Shown: positions 34,517 through 46,611, counted from the stretch's first letter. The stretch: DNA of 64,000 bases from Porpolomopsis calyptriformis (GCA_951640195.1 OX621172.1:1240001-1304000), one strand, 5' to 3'. Translations and numbers: made by a program. Notes: generated from the sequence alone by a model not told the origin.

Positions 34517-37500
34517 TCAGTCACAAGTATGAGACTGAATTTCTGTGTCCGACGAGCTCGCGGAGAGGTCACCACCAAATACAACATTGAATGTTCTCAA
34601 GCATAATTTGATGTTCTCTGGATATTGATTTTGCAATTGGGGTAAATGGTGATAAGTTGCTTTCCAGAAGGCCTTGAAAGCAAGAGGACCTGAAGGGGAT
34701 GGTGGAATATGCACGAAGGCTGAGACAAGCAAGGGAGCCAAAGAATGAAGGATGTCGAGAGAGGGTGTATGGTGTTGTAGTAAAGAGAGAGATTGGCAGT
34801 ATAAGGGGACGACCTATGCATCCAGTGAGGAGGTTCATTCCGCCCGTAACAGCTGAAACATACCACGCTATTGTAATCTTCGTCCGAAAAGATTTTAGAA
34901 CGATCTTCAATCCACCGACAAAGACTTTTAGTTAAGGTAGTGAGAGTGGGAACAGCAAAAGAAATGGGAGCTGATCCAATAACATCCTTCAGACGACAAA
35001 GAAACTGAAGAGATGCTGGCAAGAGCCCTGGGGGAGGTGGGTAAAGGTCACATAGAACGTTATCAATAAGCCGAAAGATTGGTGGAGAGAAAATTTCTCT
35101 GCCCGAAAGGGTGACAAGGGAAAAGGTTGACAGGGCAAATCTAGGAAAGCTATATCACGACGGAGGTTAATTAATAGTAACCCTTTGCAGAGTGGACACT
35201 CGCTTTCTGAGTTTATGCTCTCCCAATCGCTGAATCAAATGGTCTATGAAGAGACCGGATTCGGAGCCTGCCCAAAGGTGTGAGCATCGAAGCATCCCAT
35301 TCCACAGTTCGATTTCGTATTCTGACATGACCCAGACCCTGCCGAGCAAGTGAGCAAAAATACTTAAAACAACATTCACAAAACGCACCCTATGGGTATA
35401 AATAACAGCGAGAAAGCCTTTTCCAGCCCATGCCTTTCGATGGAAAAAGGCCACTTTTTGGCCAAGACGACCCAAACTTTTCGCTTCACGTCCATCTCAC
35501 ACTGCTCCTCGCTTTGTGCAAATATTGAGTCCAGAAGTGCAGCATCACCGGCAGCCACCAATTCGGCACACAGATCAATCCAAGCGCATTGAATGTTCTT
35601 ATCCGATACTTGGAATTGCCGGTTTAGAACCGCAGCAAGAAGGCTTTCCGCTGATTTTGGCAGCAACACACTGGGAAACACTTTTACAACGACGGTCCAT
35701 AGTTCTTTAACAAGCGACAATTGACAGAGCTGCCCCTCTCTCGAACTGATAGCTGAAGGATCCGAACCTCTGGCGAGTAAGACGGGAAAAATTGATGCCA
35801 CTCGGTCAGTCAGGGAAGCAGAGTGGTCATGCTTCTGTGAGGCCTGAACTTGAACCAGCAGGAGCGACCACCACACATGAAGAAGACCATCCTGTTTCAA
35901 CATTTGTGAACCGACCCGTAAAGTTGTCCGCAGAAAAAACTCACAGGCAAACAAACTTCTGGTTCTTCCTGAAAAGATTTCTGGACACGTTTGATCCATA
36001 TCGATATCAAAGAGCCCCAATGCTGAACAATCTCCTCCTTTGAAAGACACCTCATGTCGCCAACATTCGACTGGTCAATACAAAGAGCTGCCGATACATC
36101 ACGCCAGCTGCGATCCAAGAGTGTATCATCGAAAAGGATCGTATTTAAGGCCGAACTATTCAGCAGACACTCCTGATCGGTCCTGACACGAGAAGTCCCA
36201 GTTGTATTGACCAGTCTGGACAGGAGTTGTAGCCCTTCCTTACGAGTAGATATAGCACTGCAACCGACCATCTCCTCCATGATTGCAAGTACCTTTGGTA
36301 TGGGATCGGTGATTTGATCACCTTTCGATAGGATAGGTTGGTGAACGTCGCGTGCAGGAAGAAGGGCAGTGGCAAGTGCTACCCCGATCCCTTTGTTCAG
36401 TTCCTGTTTGACAAGGAGGAAGGCACGCTCCTCTACATCCGATGGTGGATCCACAGACTCGACATCTCCATATCCAAGTTCAAGAGAGAAGCGTGAATAC
36501 GCCCAAACCAAACATTTCCAAACCTGCGGGTGCAGAGAGCGCACTGCATTACATCGGTGAACCAGTGTTTGGCCCAGGGCCGGAAGAATCAACTTCAGGG
36601 AGCGGGGATGAAAGAATAACAAATAGTCTGACAGGATTATCAGACAGGCCAAGACGTCGAGTGCCCAGAAGGGGCCTTGCCCAGGGTGTTCAACAGCTTC
36701 AAGGGTAAGGGCGTCTCTGAAGGTTCTCTGTAGTGAAGCCACTGCCCGAGTGGATCCCAGATTCGCGGTTTGCGCGTCGATAAAAGAGCGAATATGGAAG
36801 GCTACAGGTAAGAGACACTGGGTTGTTACTGCCAATGGTGAGTTGACCTTTGCCCAAACGTAACCGTTTAAGGCTTTCGTGGCCTGGAGCCGGATCTCCG
36901 AAGAGGATGAGACAAGGTGGAGGAGAATATACGGTAGCACCTCGGAGAAAAGCACGAGAAAATGTGAGCTGTAACTTTTTAACAAGTAGTTGATTGCCTG
37001 TCATCGAGAGATGAGAACGAGTACTTCTTGAACTAACAATTTGACCTTGAGAGCATCCAATATCTCATCAGGCTTCGCTAGCCTTCCAAGATCTGCTCGT
37101 AGAGCATGCTTCAGGACTGAAGTAATCTGGACTGATTTGGGACCTAAAATATATATCGGAAGGCGTTGGGTCTGTAGGATCCAAACAATAATGGTAAATG
37201 TAGGCTCTGGCAGGGTTGGGGCATGGGCTATTGTAAGTAGGTCGCTGAGAAGAATTTCTAAATCATTCGCTACAACCAACTCCAAATCAGTTGACATGAA
37301 TGAATTATTAATGGACCCACAGTCGAAGTTCGTTTGCAAAACCGAAAACTTGAAGATAAGCGAAAGAAACCGTAGGGCATGGTGACAGAGCGACACCCGA
37401 TCCTTGGCATACTTGATCACCTCAACTTCGGGGACTCCACATCTCACCTGGACGGACTTGTCTGAAGGGTCGAGCAAGGCGTGCCGAATGTCTCGTCGCA

Positions 37501-37756
37501 AGGCATGAAGAATCCTCACAGAGTGCAGCCTCAATGGAGTCAACGCGAGCAGTGCATGATCCGATGATGCAATAAGATGGATTTGCGATCTTATCCGGAT
37601 GGTAAAAGTGTGATATGCTTCGAGGAGATCATAAAGTGAGATGTGGTCACCATCTTCGAAGGATTCAATGAGCGTGTCGATCGGAGCCTTGAGATAAGTT
37701 GAAGAATTCATGGGATTGCAATTCAGTGTGTGATTTTCCTCCATGACTTGTGTCAT
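34517..37756 (-). CDS. Shortened RIF1-like paralog (HEAT-repeat part only)
   Basis: Minus-strand protein of about 1,000 residues, matching the RIF1 at 26548-31609 block by block. ISLYDLLEAYHTFTIRIRSQ corresponds to PLRELIESYSILGGRLRAAF, WILQTQRLPIYILGPKSVQI to LLQSQRLPSEVLVPTADHI, and EIRLQATKALNGYVWAKVNS to AIRVQACTALNG. FKAFWKATYHHLPQ plus PENIKLCL corresponds to FVEFWNATYSSAD plus PEIRICL. An intron (37045-36998) sits at DALK/AINY, exactly where RIF1 has one at DGLK/AIHD, both in phase 0. Starting at 37756 (MTQVMEENHTLNCNPMNSST), it has no visible RVxF or SILK motif. It ends just after the last HEAT block, without the long C-terminal tail. Earlier 5' exons and extra 3' exons are possible. 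Long open exons suggest it is functional, not a pseudogene. Confidence 0.75.
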
Positions 37757-38120
37757 ATCAAAGCAAAAGATGGGATAATTACGGAAAGTCGACTTGAAAA
37801 TGGTGTGGTAGGATCGCAGCTGTGTTAGAATGCTTTCATTACAAGTGCAATACTTGGCCAGACGAGGATTTGTGATTGCGTCTAATGCAGTTGAGCAAGC
37901 CGAATAACCTGATAGAGGAAACACGCAAGGCAATGGTCAGATATTTTGCAAAAGCAGCATCGAGTACGGTAAAGAGGGTGGCCTCAGATGGAAGTAGGTT
38001 TGAAACCGCGAACGCTGACCGGGGTCACGTTACCATGGCAGAGGTGTCATGTGACTTACAGTGGACGGTCGAATTCAATGGGTTTTCTATGTAAATGGTT
38101 CTCAGCTTCATATCAACACG

Positions 38121-39454
38121 TTACTTTTTAACTTTGAGAATCTCCTTCGCGTCATCCCCAGTTACTGAACGAGAGTGTTTGAGTTCCAATTCAACCAAAA
38201 AAATGAATAAACGTCACCATTTAAAAGCAAACTTTGGGAATCCAGCATGACCCGATTTCCAGACGTGGCTAATAGATTAGCAATTTCACGGGCAGCCTCC
38301 AGACGACGAAGTTCAAGAAACCCTTTGTTGGTGCGCATAGACTCTCCAATCAATTCTGCGCTGCGTGCTTCACCTTGCGCTCGAACAATGATAGACTTTG
38401 AACATTGGGGTGAGTGTCAAATCAGGGACATAGTAATTGAGAAAGCGAACTTGTTTCTCCTGGATCGCTTGGTCTACTAGAAACGCGGCGCGCAGCGCCG
38501 TTTGTTGAGCAACCTTCGGAGTCCGTAAGATGAAAGAAACGTGTGGTATTAATCGAATGCACATACTTGTTTCGCCTCCACGGCATGGGTGAACTCTGGT
38601 GAAAAGGCGACATGTGTTATTGAGACATCGTCAAGAACAAGGTTGAATCGTAGGGCGCGACGTGTCAAGTTTTCTCGTACAAGCCGGGAAACCTGTGGCG
38701 TTGAAGAGTTGATACAAAATGAATAGTCCAAAAGGGTGTGTCCAGACCATTTCACGCTGCGTTATTAGTTGACTAGCATTGAATTGCGCAACGACGCTTT
38801 TGAGAACTTCGTTTACGATAGACGGCAGAACCCTCTCATCATAATCTTTCCCAAGCTCGCGAAAGATTGTGGGAAGTGCTTGAGTTGATGGCCTAGAAAG
38901 CACACGGCAAGTAATGTTGACCATTTGCAGATCTGGGTGAACATAAGGATAAGACAAGCCGTCGATCAACAGAAACGAGCCTTTTGTTCCCGTAAGGCTG
39001 GCAATATTTCTTGGCTTGGCGCGAATGTCAAATACGATCGGTGTTTCGAACCATGGAACCTATAATACACTGAATGCATTCGTCGGCTTTGACCCTGTAG
39101 TGTGCATACCACAAAATGAGTCCCTTCACTGTATACCTCATCCTTGACACCATGCAACCTGGACATATGCAGAAACATTGAATCACGGTGACCTTTTTTT
39201 TACCCAAGACCGAGGCTTACCGGGTATACTTTATCGCGCGATGACCACCGTCAACTGTTCTCGCGATCTGATTCAGTCTATGATAGTGTGCAGGAAGAGC
39301 CAACGGTACCATTGAACAAACTGGCATTTACTGCAAGGCCACCTGCCACAAGGGCGATGAGGAGACCGCTTCCGGCGAAAAAGCCTTTGGGTCCTCCAGA
39401 TGCCGACGCATTTTTGAACTGATTCGCGAGTTTTCTGAATGCCTCCTGGTCCAT
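38121..39454 (-). CDS. PHB2: Prohibitin-2
   Basis: Inner mitochondrial membrane scaffold protein that forms ring complexes with prohibitin-1. Start at 39454: [20 protein letters not shown], then a membrane anchor, [20 protein letters not shown]. The SPFH/PHB domain is spread over small exons: [94 protein letters not shown] and [20 protein letters not shown]. The last intron (about 55 bases, near 38195-38161) restores a normal end, [18 protein letters not shown], with the stop at 38121. Reading through that intron would give an aberrant tail. Divergent from the SNIP1/Pml1 gene with 74 bases between starts. Confidence 0.9.
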
Positions 39455-39528
39455 GTCGTTCCGGAGGCAAAACTCTGTCCAGCGTCGGAGTCAAAGACGG
39501 AATTTGAAAGTTATTTCCGTCCCATTAG

Positions 39529-40611
39529 ATGGGTCGTCAACCTTACTCTCCTCAAGATCGTTCAGGACCGACGCAGGTGGATCGTCGCGACGCAAGACGA
39601 TATTCAAGAAGGGATGAACATCGAGAGGACGAAACATGGGGGACGAGCAGCCGGCGACAAAACCATGCCGACCCTATAGAGAAGCGGGATACTGATAACG
39701 ACGAAAGGAGACTCGGTCACCGACGTGGTCACGAAGACCGGCGCGACTTCGACTACCCTGCGCGGGAAATGGAAGAGGAACCGACAAGTCACCGTCGAGA
39801 AAGGTCTAGAGATAGAGGCAGGGAAAGGGAGTCCGCGCGCCCACCCCGTCGTTCAGCCTCTCCACCTTCCCGCTCCCGGCCACGATCTACATCCTCGACG
39901 GACAAAATTAAACCCAACTTCACTCCTTCCGGTCTCTTGGCTGCTGCTACCAATTCAGTCGAGACTTCCAATGGAACCAGTGTCTTGCTGAAATATCATG
40001 AACCTCCTGAAGCCAGGAAGCCAGCCGTAGGATGGAGGCTTTATGTGTTCAAAGGCAGTGAGCAAGTTGGTGCGAGCTCGTATTTCTCCATGGTTTGCAA
40101 TCAGGAAGGAATCTAAGCCATATCTAGACCTACTCCACATACATCGACAGAGCGCGTACCTCATTGGGAGAGACCGCACAGTCTCAGATATTTCGGTGGA
40201 TCACCCATCGTGTTCGAAGCAGCATGCTGTAATACAGTGTAAGTTGATGCAGAAGCCAACACGCCTTTCATCACTAAATGCACGGTTTTTCAGACCGAAC
40301 TGTCCAAGCAAAAGACGAGACTGGTGCCTCGAAAAACATTGTAAAGTCTGTGTTTTTTTACGCGTCTCGATTTTGGCCACAGGATCCATTGAAATTTACT
40401 GTCCTAGACCTTTCATTCTTGATCTTGAATCTACAAATGGGACGCGTGTCAATGATGACCCCATCCCTGTTTCCAGATACTTCGAGCTGAAACACACTGA
40501 CGGTCCGTATCTTGGGTCATTCGTAGTTCACTGTAAACTCATGTCGTTCCAGTCATCAAGTTTGGGCAATCTACCCGTGAATACGTTCTTCTCCACGACG
40601 AGGCGCAGTAA
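39529..40611 (+). CDS. PML1: FHA-domain splicing factor SNIP1 / Pml1
   Basis: Component of the RES (retention and splicing) complex at the spliceosome. The first 130 residues are Arg/Ser/Asp-rich, typical of SNIP1 (RRDEHREDETWGTSSRRQNH; HRRERSRDRGRERES). The conserved lead PNFTPSGLLAAATNSVETSN, KYHEPPEARKPAVGWRLYVF and the FHA domain follow: LLHIHRQSAYLIGRDRTVSD, HPSCSKQHAVIQ and FILDLESTNGTRVNDDPIPV. The phosphothreonine-pocket residues (Gly-Arg, Ser-Lys-Gln-His, Asn-Gly) are retained. The last exon ends STREYVLLHDEAQ at 40611. Introns are deduced near 40055-40110, 40239-40290, about 40337-40403 and 40505-40555. Confidence 0.88.
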
Positions 40612-40969
40612 TACCGGTTTCTTTCTCAATCTGTGGTCGAGCTCACAATTCTGTCGCTTCGCAGAGTAGGTGCCAAGCAAATACTTGCTCTAATACGGCT
40701 TAATCCCTTTGTTTTAGTCAGCAACTCCATGAGACAATTTACACTAAACACAGCAAGAATTCTGCATCCAGCAACATATCCCATGTACAACATATGTTGG
40801 GGAATTTCACTTAGGACAGCCCATTAATCTGGTCATTTTATAATGTCCAATACAATTGACAGACTTCGTGGTCCTGATTTATTATATACTCAACTATTTT
40901 ACGCTGTGCAATATTGTTCCATGCTGTCGGTGTTTGACAGTTAAACCGGCCTGGCCTTCTGCCCGCCTT
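40612..40969. other. Convergent 3' region
   Basis: Between the converging SNIP1/Pml1 and BZZ1-type genes. AT-rich with no supported gene; it probably holds both 3' untranslated regions. Confidence 0.35.
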
Positions 40970-43900
40970 TCAAGCTAATTCCACCTGAAAACTGTCAACA
41001 CGGCGCAGGACGAGGATGCTAAACTTGCGTACATAATTACTGGGGAATATACCCGTTTGACCGCTTGAGTTTGTGCCTGGGGATGTCATACCTTCAAAAT
41101 ATGCTGATGAGTGAGGACGGAAGCACTTACCTTTCCACCAACTCCCCCCCAAGTTCTGGCTATCGTTCGGTTCCCCGGACAAAACGATCAACTCCCCTGG
41201 GCTGACCGACAATTCATCCGATCCTTGAGCGTGGTATTCATAGATTCCTCGAACTCGAAAAAAGTAGACATTAAGTTTAGTAGGTAGCGAAACGACACGG
41301 ACTTACCGTATTGTCCGCGTTGCTGAACTTTGCTAGGTGTTTGGCTATCTTCTGACTGCATAAGCTCAATGTAGGAGGCCGGGACCAGACCTTTGCCACT
41401 CCGATCATCCGCCACTTTAACCCAACCAGAACCGTCCTCCTCTTCGTGAACGCGGACCAGCATCCCTTCTGAAAAGAGACGTCAGCGCTTGAACCGTAGG
41501 GAAGGCATTATGTCTCACCCGAAACATTCAATTCAAATTCAGATGTTGCAGAAAAGTCAAATAATACCCGGGCCAAAGGAAATGACTCTTCAGTATGAGT
41601 CGATTGCGCCAAGGACGAGCGCCTTGGTATCTCAGAGGTGGATTGCCGCGACAAATCTAGAGACTCAATTTAATAAAAAAAATCTTCGGGCACGACAGGC
41701 TGAAAGGGTTACGGCTTCCACCAATATTAGATGAGTCGGGTGCCGAGTTACTTCGGTCCTTGGAGGCCACGCAATCCGCGGGAACCTATGGAGACCTTTA
41801 TGACCACCAGAGATATGAAAAGTGGATAGAGCGGTTGCCTTCAGTTCACATCTGGAATGAACAGATAAACCACAAAGTTGACAAGTCTTCCCTTGCTTGC
41901 TCAATCCCCAGATCGAAGACTACAAGGAGAACTGATGTTTGGTTGAGTTTTCGACGAAAAGGGGACAGAACAGCACCTTGCAGTATCCACAATGGGTCGG
42001 AATGGAAAATGAAGAACGTTTGAATGAATGAGGCCGCTGAGACCCCTCGTCACCTGGTGGGTCATTGAAATTTTGAGTAAAGGAACGAGATATCTCGACT
42101 GACCACCTAAGGCATCCACAATAGTCTTTACCTCTGCGTCGAGAATGCAAACCGAGGTACCCAAGAATGATAGTTGTTGCCTGATGTCGAAGTAACTCTG
42201 CCCGGAGATTGGCCGACAGTCGTTGAGATCGAAACGGAGACCTCTCACCTCGTAGATGTCGTCAGTGTCGCCCAGATTTCGATCGGTAGAATACGCGTCG
42301 ATGATAGCAGACAACTTGGCGAACTCTCGGCCTAAAGGCTTCGATCAGTTTCGACGAAATACGAGAGTGTTTATTTTACGTTTGGCGTCTATCAACGGGG
42401 TGAGCTCTTCCAATTGCGAGCGACATCGACCAAGCTTGTTCTGAAGAAACACTTTAGGCATGGCCTCAACATTCAGTTCATTCTACATCAGCTGGTAAGA
42501 ATTGAAAACATAAAAGTCAATGGTGACCAGACCGTGTCGTAGTGCACCGCGCAGGGTTCAAAAAGCCAGTCATTTGGAGCCACAAAAGTTCGGATATTGT
42601 GGTCGATAAAAAGATCTTGATCACTAATAGTGTTCACGTTCGTAAGAGCTGTCCCCGCTGTGGCCAGACGGCCTTTCAAAGTATCGTAGTGGTTGGATTG
42701 CAATGCTTGAGAATGAAGCACTGTCTTGATAAACTTTTTAACCAAGTGTGTTTGGAGAGTCTCTGGAAGTAGGTGTAAACTGCCGATGAATCCTTTACGG
42801 GAGTGCCACACATACGAAATCTCTACAAATATTCTGGTAAAGGACATGCACTTTCATGTCAGAGACCATAGAACGTACATCTTCTAGATCTGGCAGGTCC
42901 TCGTCATAAAACCTGGCTTTGATCTTGTTTGCCTTATTAGTCGCGATCACGTAGAGGCTGAAAATCGTTTAGTGCTATGCATTTCCGCATGTTTTCCGAC
43001 TCACTTTTTACAATTGAGCATTTCATTACGTTGCTGATCGTACTGCTTCGCCGCTCGATCGGCGTGGCGGTCATCGTGAGCGGACGCCTATTCAAAAGCA
43101 GAAATTCAACGCTGATCCTCAGACTGAGGAAATCAGACCGAACCTGCTTCTGGCGGTGGGTCTCCACTTCTCGGCATTCTTCATCGTACTGGGTACCTTG
43201 GTCAGAATCCGCGAGATGATCGGAAGCAAAAGGGTTTAACCTTTTGTTTCGTCTATTGAATTCGGTTAGAACATGAGGGAGATTGTGAGATCGTTGTAAG
43301 TTCTAACCTTGAGGCGCTCGGAGAATACTTCATCCCTATTGGAGAGGAGCTTGTGAAAGAATTGCATTTCCTATCCCAATGTCACAACCTTATGAGAAAC
43401 ACCGAGAGTGACCAAAGAGCCAACCTTCTTTGCAAGGTTTTCATTCTTTCGCTCGAGTATTTTCAGCGCATCGACAACCTGAGAGTTCAAAGCGTCAGCG
43501 ATATCGATGTGGTCTTGAGCCGCATTGTTCACGGCCCCGATTATCTCGCCATAGGCTTGAACCAGCGTGCTTGAGAGTCTGTGTTAAGCCAAAAACAAGG
43601 GAATTATTACTGCAGCCTCACCTTTGCCTCGAGGAAGGGTCATCCCAGACTTTTGTTGGATCCGCACCAACTGAGACGGTAGTCTTTATCTTATTTTTCT
43701 TCTCGAGAGACTTCTTGGCTAGAGCTTGCAGCTTCCCTGCATACTCGCGCTCCAAGGCAGCCTGTTCTTTGTACAACTCTCGCACCTTTCTCGGCCTCAG
43801 TGTCGATTCTCATCCGAGTGAGAAGACCTACATCATTGACGAGTGCCAAGTGCGATGCGAAGAAGTCGGCGATACGATCTACCTGATCCTGTGGGGACAA

Positions 43901-43975
43901 TAAACAAGGAGTTTAGCGGACAACGCTGAAAATCTTTACGGGGAGGCCTTTTCCATAACTGTGGTCACTGGACAT
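40970..43975 (-). CDS. BZZ1: BZZ1-type F-BAR / C1 / double SH3 protein
   Basis: Membrane-bending adaptor that links endocytic sites to actin assembly through WASP-type proteins. The start at 43975 gives MSSDHSYGKGLP. After an intron, the FCH/F-BAR domain begins DQVDRIADFFASHLALVND, then (after a 46-base intron) VRELYKEQAALEREYAGKLQ. F-BAR helices continue to about 42200. A C1 zinc domain is visible as PTHCGYCKVL and CQLCGLSVHSRCELK. Two C-terminal SH3 domains follow: VRVHEEEDGSGWVKVADDRS with GLVPASYIEL, and PGELIVLSGE with TGIFPSNYVRK. The order F-BAR, C1, SH3, SH3 is that of fungal Bzz1. Many small exons were not individually resolved; the extreme C-terminus after the second SH3 is uncertain. 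Confidence 0.82.
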
Positions 43976-44645
43976 GGTAAATGGGTGTTGTAGAAATGTT
44001 ATCTTATCTTATCAGATAATCGTCTGCCTCCTTGCGACCACCACTTTCAAACGTCCACCAGGAGCGAGTGGTTTCAATACAAGTATTAGTGCGGAGAGTG
44101 TCAAAGTTCGCGACATGCGCCGTACAAGGAACTCTCGAGCCTAATCACCTCCGTCATCTCCTTGCGATTTTATTACTCTTTCGAAGCCTTCTTCATAGCC
44201 TGATTCTGGTCCGAGGCAGCATGCATCGTGGCCCAGGCCACCGAGAACGACGAAGAGACGGCATTCACCTAGGACTTTGGCGCACCCTGGCCTGATGATG
44301 AGCCGAACTTACAAGTCGCCAGATGATTAAGCGCCCAAAGTCGGGCGAGCACCCAATAATTATAAGCGGGTTCTGACTTGCCAGCACGATGTGGTCGTTC
44401 CCTCGGCTACATGCATTACGACGTTCCGCCTTCCAAAACCTTGTCTGAAGGACAATGTCATCGCCACCCTGTCCATTCCCGCGGCTGAAAGACCGGCCAG
44501 AGTCTCATCTGCTCCCAGTCACCCAGATGGCCCACATTCAACACGTTTGTTGCGTCATGAACCTTAAATGCTGCGTATCCAGGCAATGCAAACTATGGAT
44601 GAATTGGATTCCTGTTCCAAGAAAGTTGTGGAGTCCTTGCCGTGG
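43976..44645. other. Divergent intergenic region
   Basis: Between BZZ1 and the secreted barrel-protein gene. No gene is supported. The BZZ1-proximal part holds an imperfect TTATC/GATAA palindrome near 44000-44017, a possible GATA-factor site. Confidence 0.35.
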
Positions 44646-44652
44646 TATAAAT
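44646..44652 (+). promoter_or_regulatory. TATA box of the secreted barrel-protein gene
   Basis: TATAAAT lies 66-72 bases before the ATG at 44718, a typical core-promoter distance for a fungal gene with a short leader. Confidence 0.55.
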
Positions 44653-44717
44653 CCCCCACATGAATCCCCCATTGTTCCCCCCCACACCCCTCCTAGCGGC
44701 AGCTGGTTAGAGGCGAG

Positions 44718-45277
44718 ATGTTTTACATCCTAATGTTGCTCGCCATTCTCGCGTCCAATTTGCTTGTCCTTGCCTCTCCGCTACCTGATTCCTCCGCGCT
44801 TGAGAGACGGATAACGCATACTGGCAGAGTACGGAAATCGGTTGCTCCTTGGATCAGTTGGCTGACGACTTTGGCACTTAGGGTACATGGTTCAACGTCG
44901 GAGAAGGGAACTGCGGGGAATATAACGTCAACAGCGATAAAATCATTGCGCTTTCGTTAGCGCAATATGGGTCTGGCGATAACTGCGGCCAGGTTCGCAC
45001 CCATCCGTCTCTTTCCTACCTGTAAAATTTACCCCCGAACAGTGGGTTCACATCACCAATGTGGCGAATGGTAACGCGGTATACGCCATGACACGAGATA
45101 GCTGCCAATCGTGCAAATACGGCGATCTTGGTGTGTCTTGGTTGTGCAGCTCTCGAGACTTTACTCACCCACCCAACGCCAGACATGTCGCCCGGTGCAT
45201 TCGAAGAGTTAGCTCCTCTCAGTCAAGGCGTCATCGGAATCTCATGGCACTTCATGGCTAAGGGATGGTCGCCGTGA
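44718..45277 (+). CDS. Secreted RlpA-like double-psi beta-barrel protein
   Basis: Signal peptide MFYILMLLAILASNLLVLAS, followed by PLPDSSALERR, which may contain a dibasic processing site. Four exons join into a compact barrel: GTWFNVGEGNCGEYNVNSDK, IIALSLAQYGSGDNCGQ, WVHITNVANGNAVYAMTRDS, CQSCKYGDLDMSPGAFEELA and SWHFMAKGWSP. The pattern, with paired cysteines, the closing Asp-Met-Ser-Pro-Gly-Ala-Phe and a final Trp, is that of small fungal RlpA/barwin/expansin-like proteins. These are secreted in quantity by many plant-associated and wood-decay basidiomycetes, some affecting host tissue or chitin. No carbohydrate-binding module is attached. Introns: about 44831-44881, 44994-45050 and 45132-45181. 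Confidence 0.82.
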
Positions 45278-45610
45278 CCTCCATTTCCGTTCCGTTCCGG
45301 TCATCGCTCGTTACGTGAACCACTTTTTCGTTTTTGGAATTCGGGATCAGCCTTTCATGAATATTCTATTCGGAAGACGGTTTACGAAGGAAGACAATCT
45401 CAAGTTGCTTTTCACACGATCTGTATCAATAACGCTTTCGGTCGGTTCATCAGACGCTGAGGACTGGATTCATTTGGTGAATTTGGAACAAGAATGCGAT
45501 TGGTAATCATACAGCGGGAATGTAAAATCAAAGGATCCAGTATACATTGCATTATGTCTCGAAAGTTGTCCGTCTGCGTGAGAGCAAGTCCGTAATTTCA
45601 TCAAACTAGA
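45278..45610. other. Short convergent intergenic region
   Basis: Between the converging barrel-protein and KNH-like genes. A short open stretch at about 45351-45506 resembles no family. Nothing else was seen. Confidence 0.35.
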
Positions 45611-46491
45611 TCAAAAAGCTGCTAGCAAAACTATTCCGAAGAAGCAAACGTTCAGATAACCCGGCCGTTGAGCCTTCCAGGCAGCATTGATCTGTTGAGG
45701 AGACAGTTGGCTGGGTGTCGTCGTCGTTTTTGGTGCTGCCGGGGAGGTTATGGTGGGTGTGGGAGTAACGGAAGGGGTGGGTGATGGTGACGGGACCGTA
45801 GCGGTGTATTGATCGGGAGGCAACGTAGTCGAAGAAGATGAGTCTGACGTTCCCGCCGGGTTATCTTCCGTAGAAGTGGAAGACGAGTCTGATGTTCCCG
45901 CCGAGTTATTTTCCGTAGAAGTGGAAGTTGTCCCTTGTGACGAGGTTGAAGAAGTACCGCCGGTGATCGTAAACTGGGGACTCGCATTTCCAGAGTCGCC
46001 AAAGACTAGGACACAGAATTGAATAATGAAGCAGCGAGAGGGTCCTAGTGATACTTACGAACGACGATGTAATCATTTCTGGGTGGCACATTTGGGACAG
46101 TGATTCCAACCATACCGTCGGTAAGCAAAAACTTGGTTGCTAGTGGTGTGTCTAGTGGAAACGGGAAATGAAGACATGCGAAGAAGCGGACGACGGAGAA
46201 ACTGACCAAGCATGAGATTTTCACTATTATTTGCTTCAAAACCCAACACCACCATGCCCTCATTAGTCAAGTTGGCAGGCAGGGAGGAGGTGTCCCTAAT
46301 GGATGCTTAATCTCTGAACGAGAGATGGTGGGAGAAACGTACCAGGTCACTGTCTTTGAGTCACCTACCATCCACACGGTCTGAGCATTAGGGTCGGTGA
46401 TAGGAGGATCGTAGACGGTCCGGGATGTGAGTGGAACGGCTCGAGTGATAAGGGGAAGGAGAAAGAAAAGGAGGATCGTGAAGGAGGACAT
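45611..46491 (-). CDS. KRE9/KNH-like protein with Ser/Thr stalk, probable GPI-anchored wall protein
   Basis: Signal peptide MSSFTILLFFLLPLITRAVP, then an Ig-like KNH block, YDPPITDPNAQTVWMVGDSK. Later exons read GMVVLGFEANNSENLMLG, FLLTDGMVGITVPNVPPRND and FGDSGNASPQFTITGGTSS. A Ser/Thr/Pro-rich stalk of about 90 residues contains two copies of a 15-residue unit, and the C-terminus is hydrophobic (GYLNVCFFGIVLLAAF), fitting a GPI-anchor signal. The likely site is the plasma membrane or cell wall. It is related to the shorter gene at 24745-25280 but adds the stalk and anchor. A TATAAG element lies about 61-67 bases upstream on the minus strand. Role inferred from family only. Confidence 0.75.
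45840..45929. repeat. Two tandem 45-base repeats coding for a Ser/Thr stalk
   Basis: Units at 45840-45884 and 45885-45929 differ at only a few positions and code on the minus strand for 15-residue Ser/Thr/Asp-rich repeats in the stalk of the KNH-like protein. Copy number in such stalks often varies between strains. Confidence 0.7.
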
Positions 46492-46611
46492 GGCTGAGTG
46501 GACGTAAGGATGGCAGGGCGTCGAACGGTTGAGAGACCGCCATGAGAGTCTTCTTATAAAGCTCGAACGGAAGCGTGAGAAGTTGTGATCGAATCTCCTA
46601 TGTCAGACGAC

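Noticed and set aside
34517..37756. Interpretation of the RIF1-like gene as a pseudogene
   Set aside because: Long exons without stops, conserved intron position and retained hydrophobic HEAT pattern over about 1,000 codons argue for a working gene, although the 3' end is not certain.
43640..43900. Apparent frameshift in the F-BAR domain of the BZZ1-type gene
   Set aside because: A 46-base intron (GTAGGT...AAAG) removes the extra bases and restores a normal FCH sequence, LVND/VRELYKEQ.
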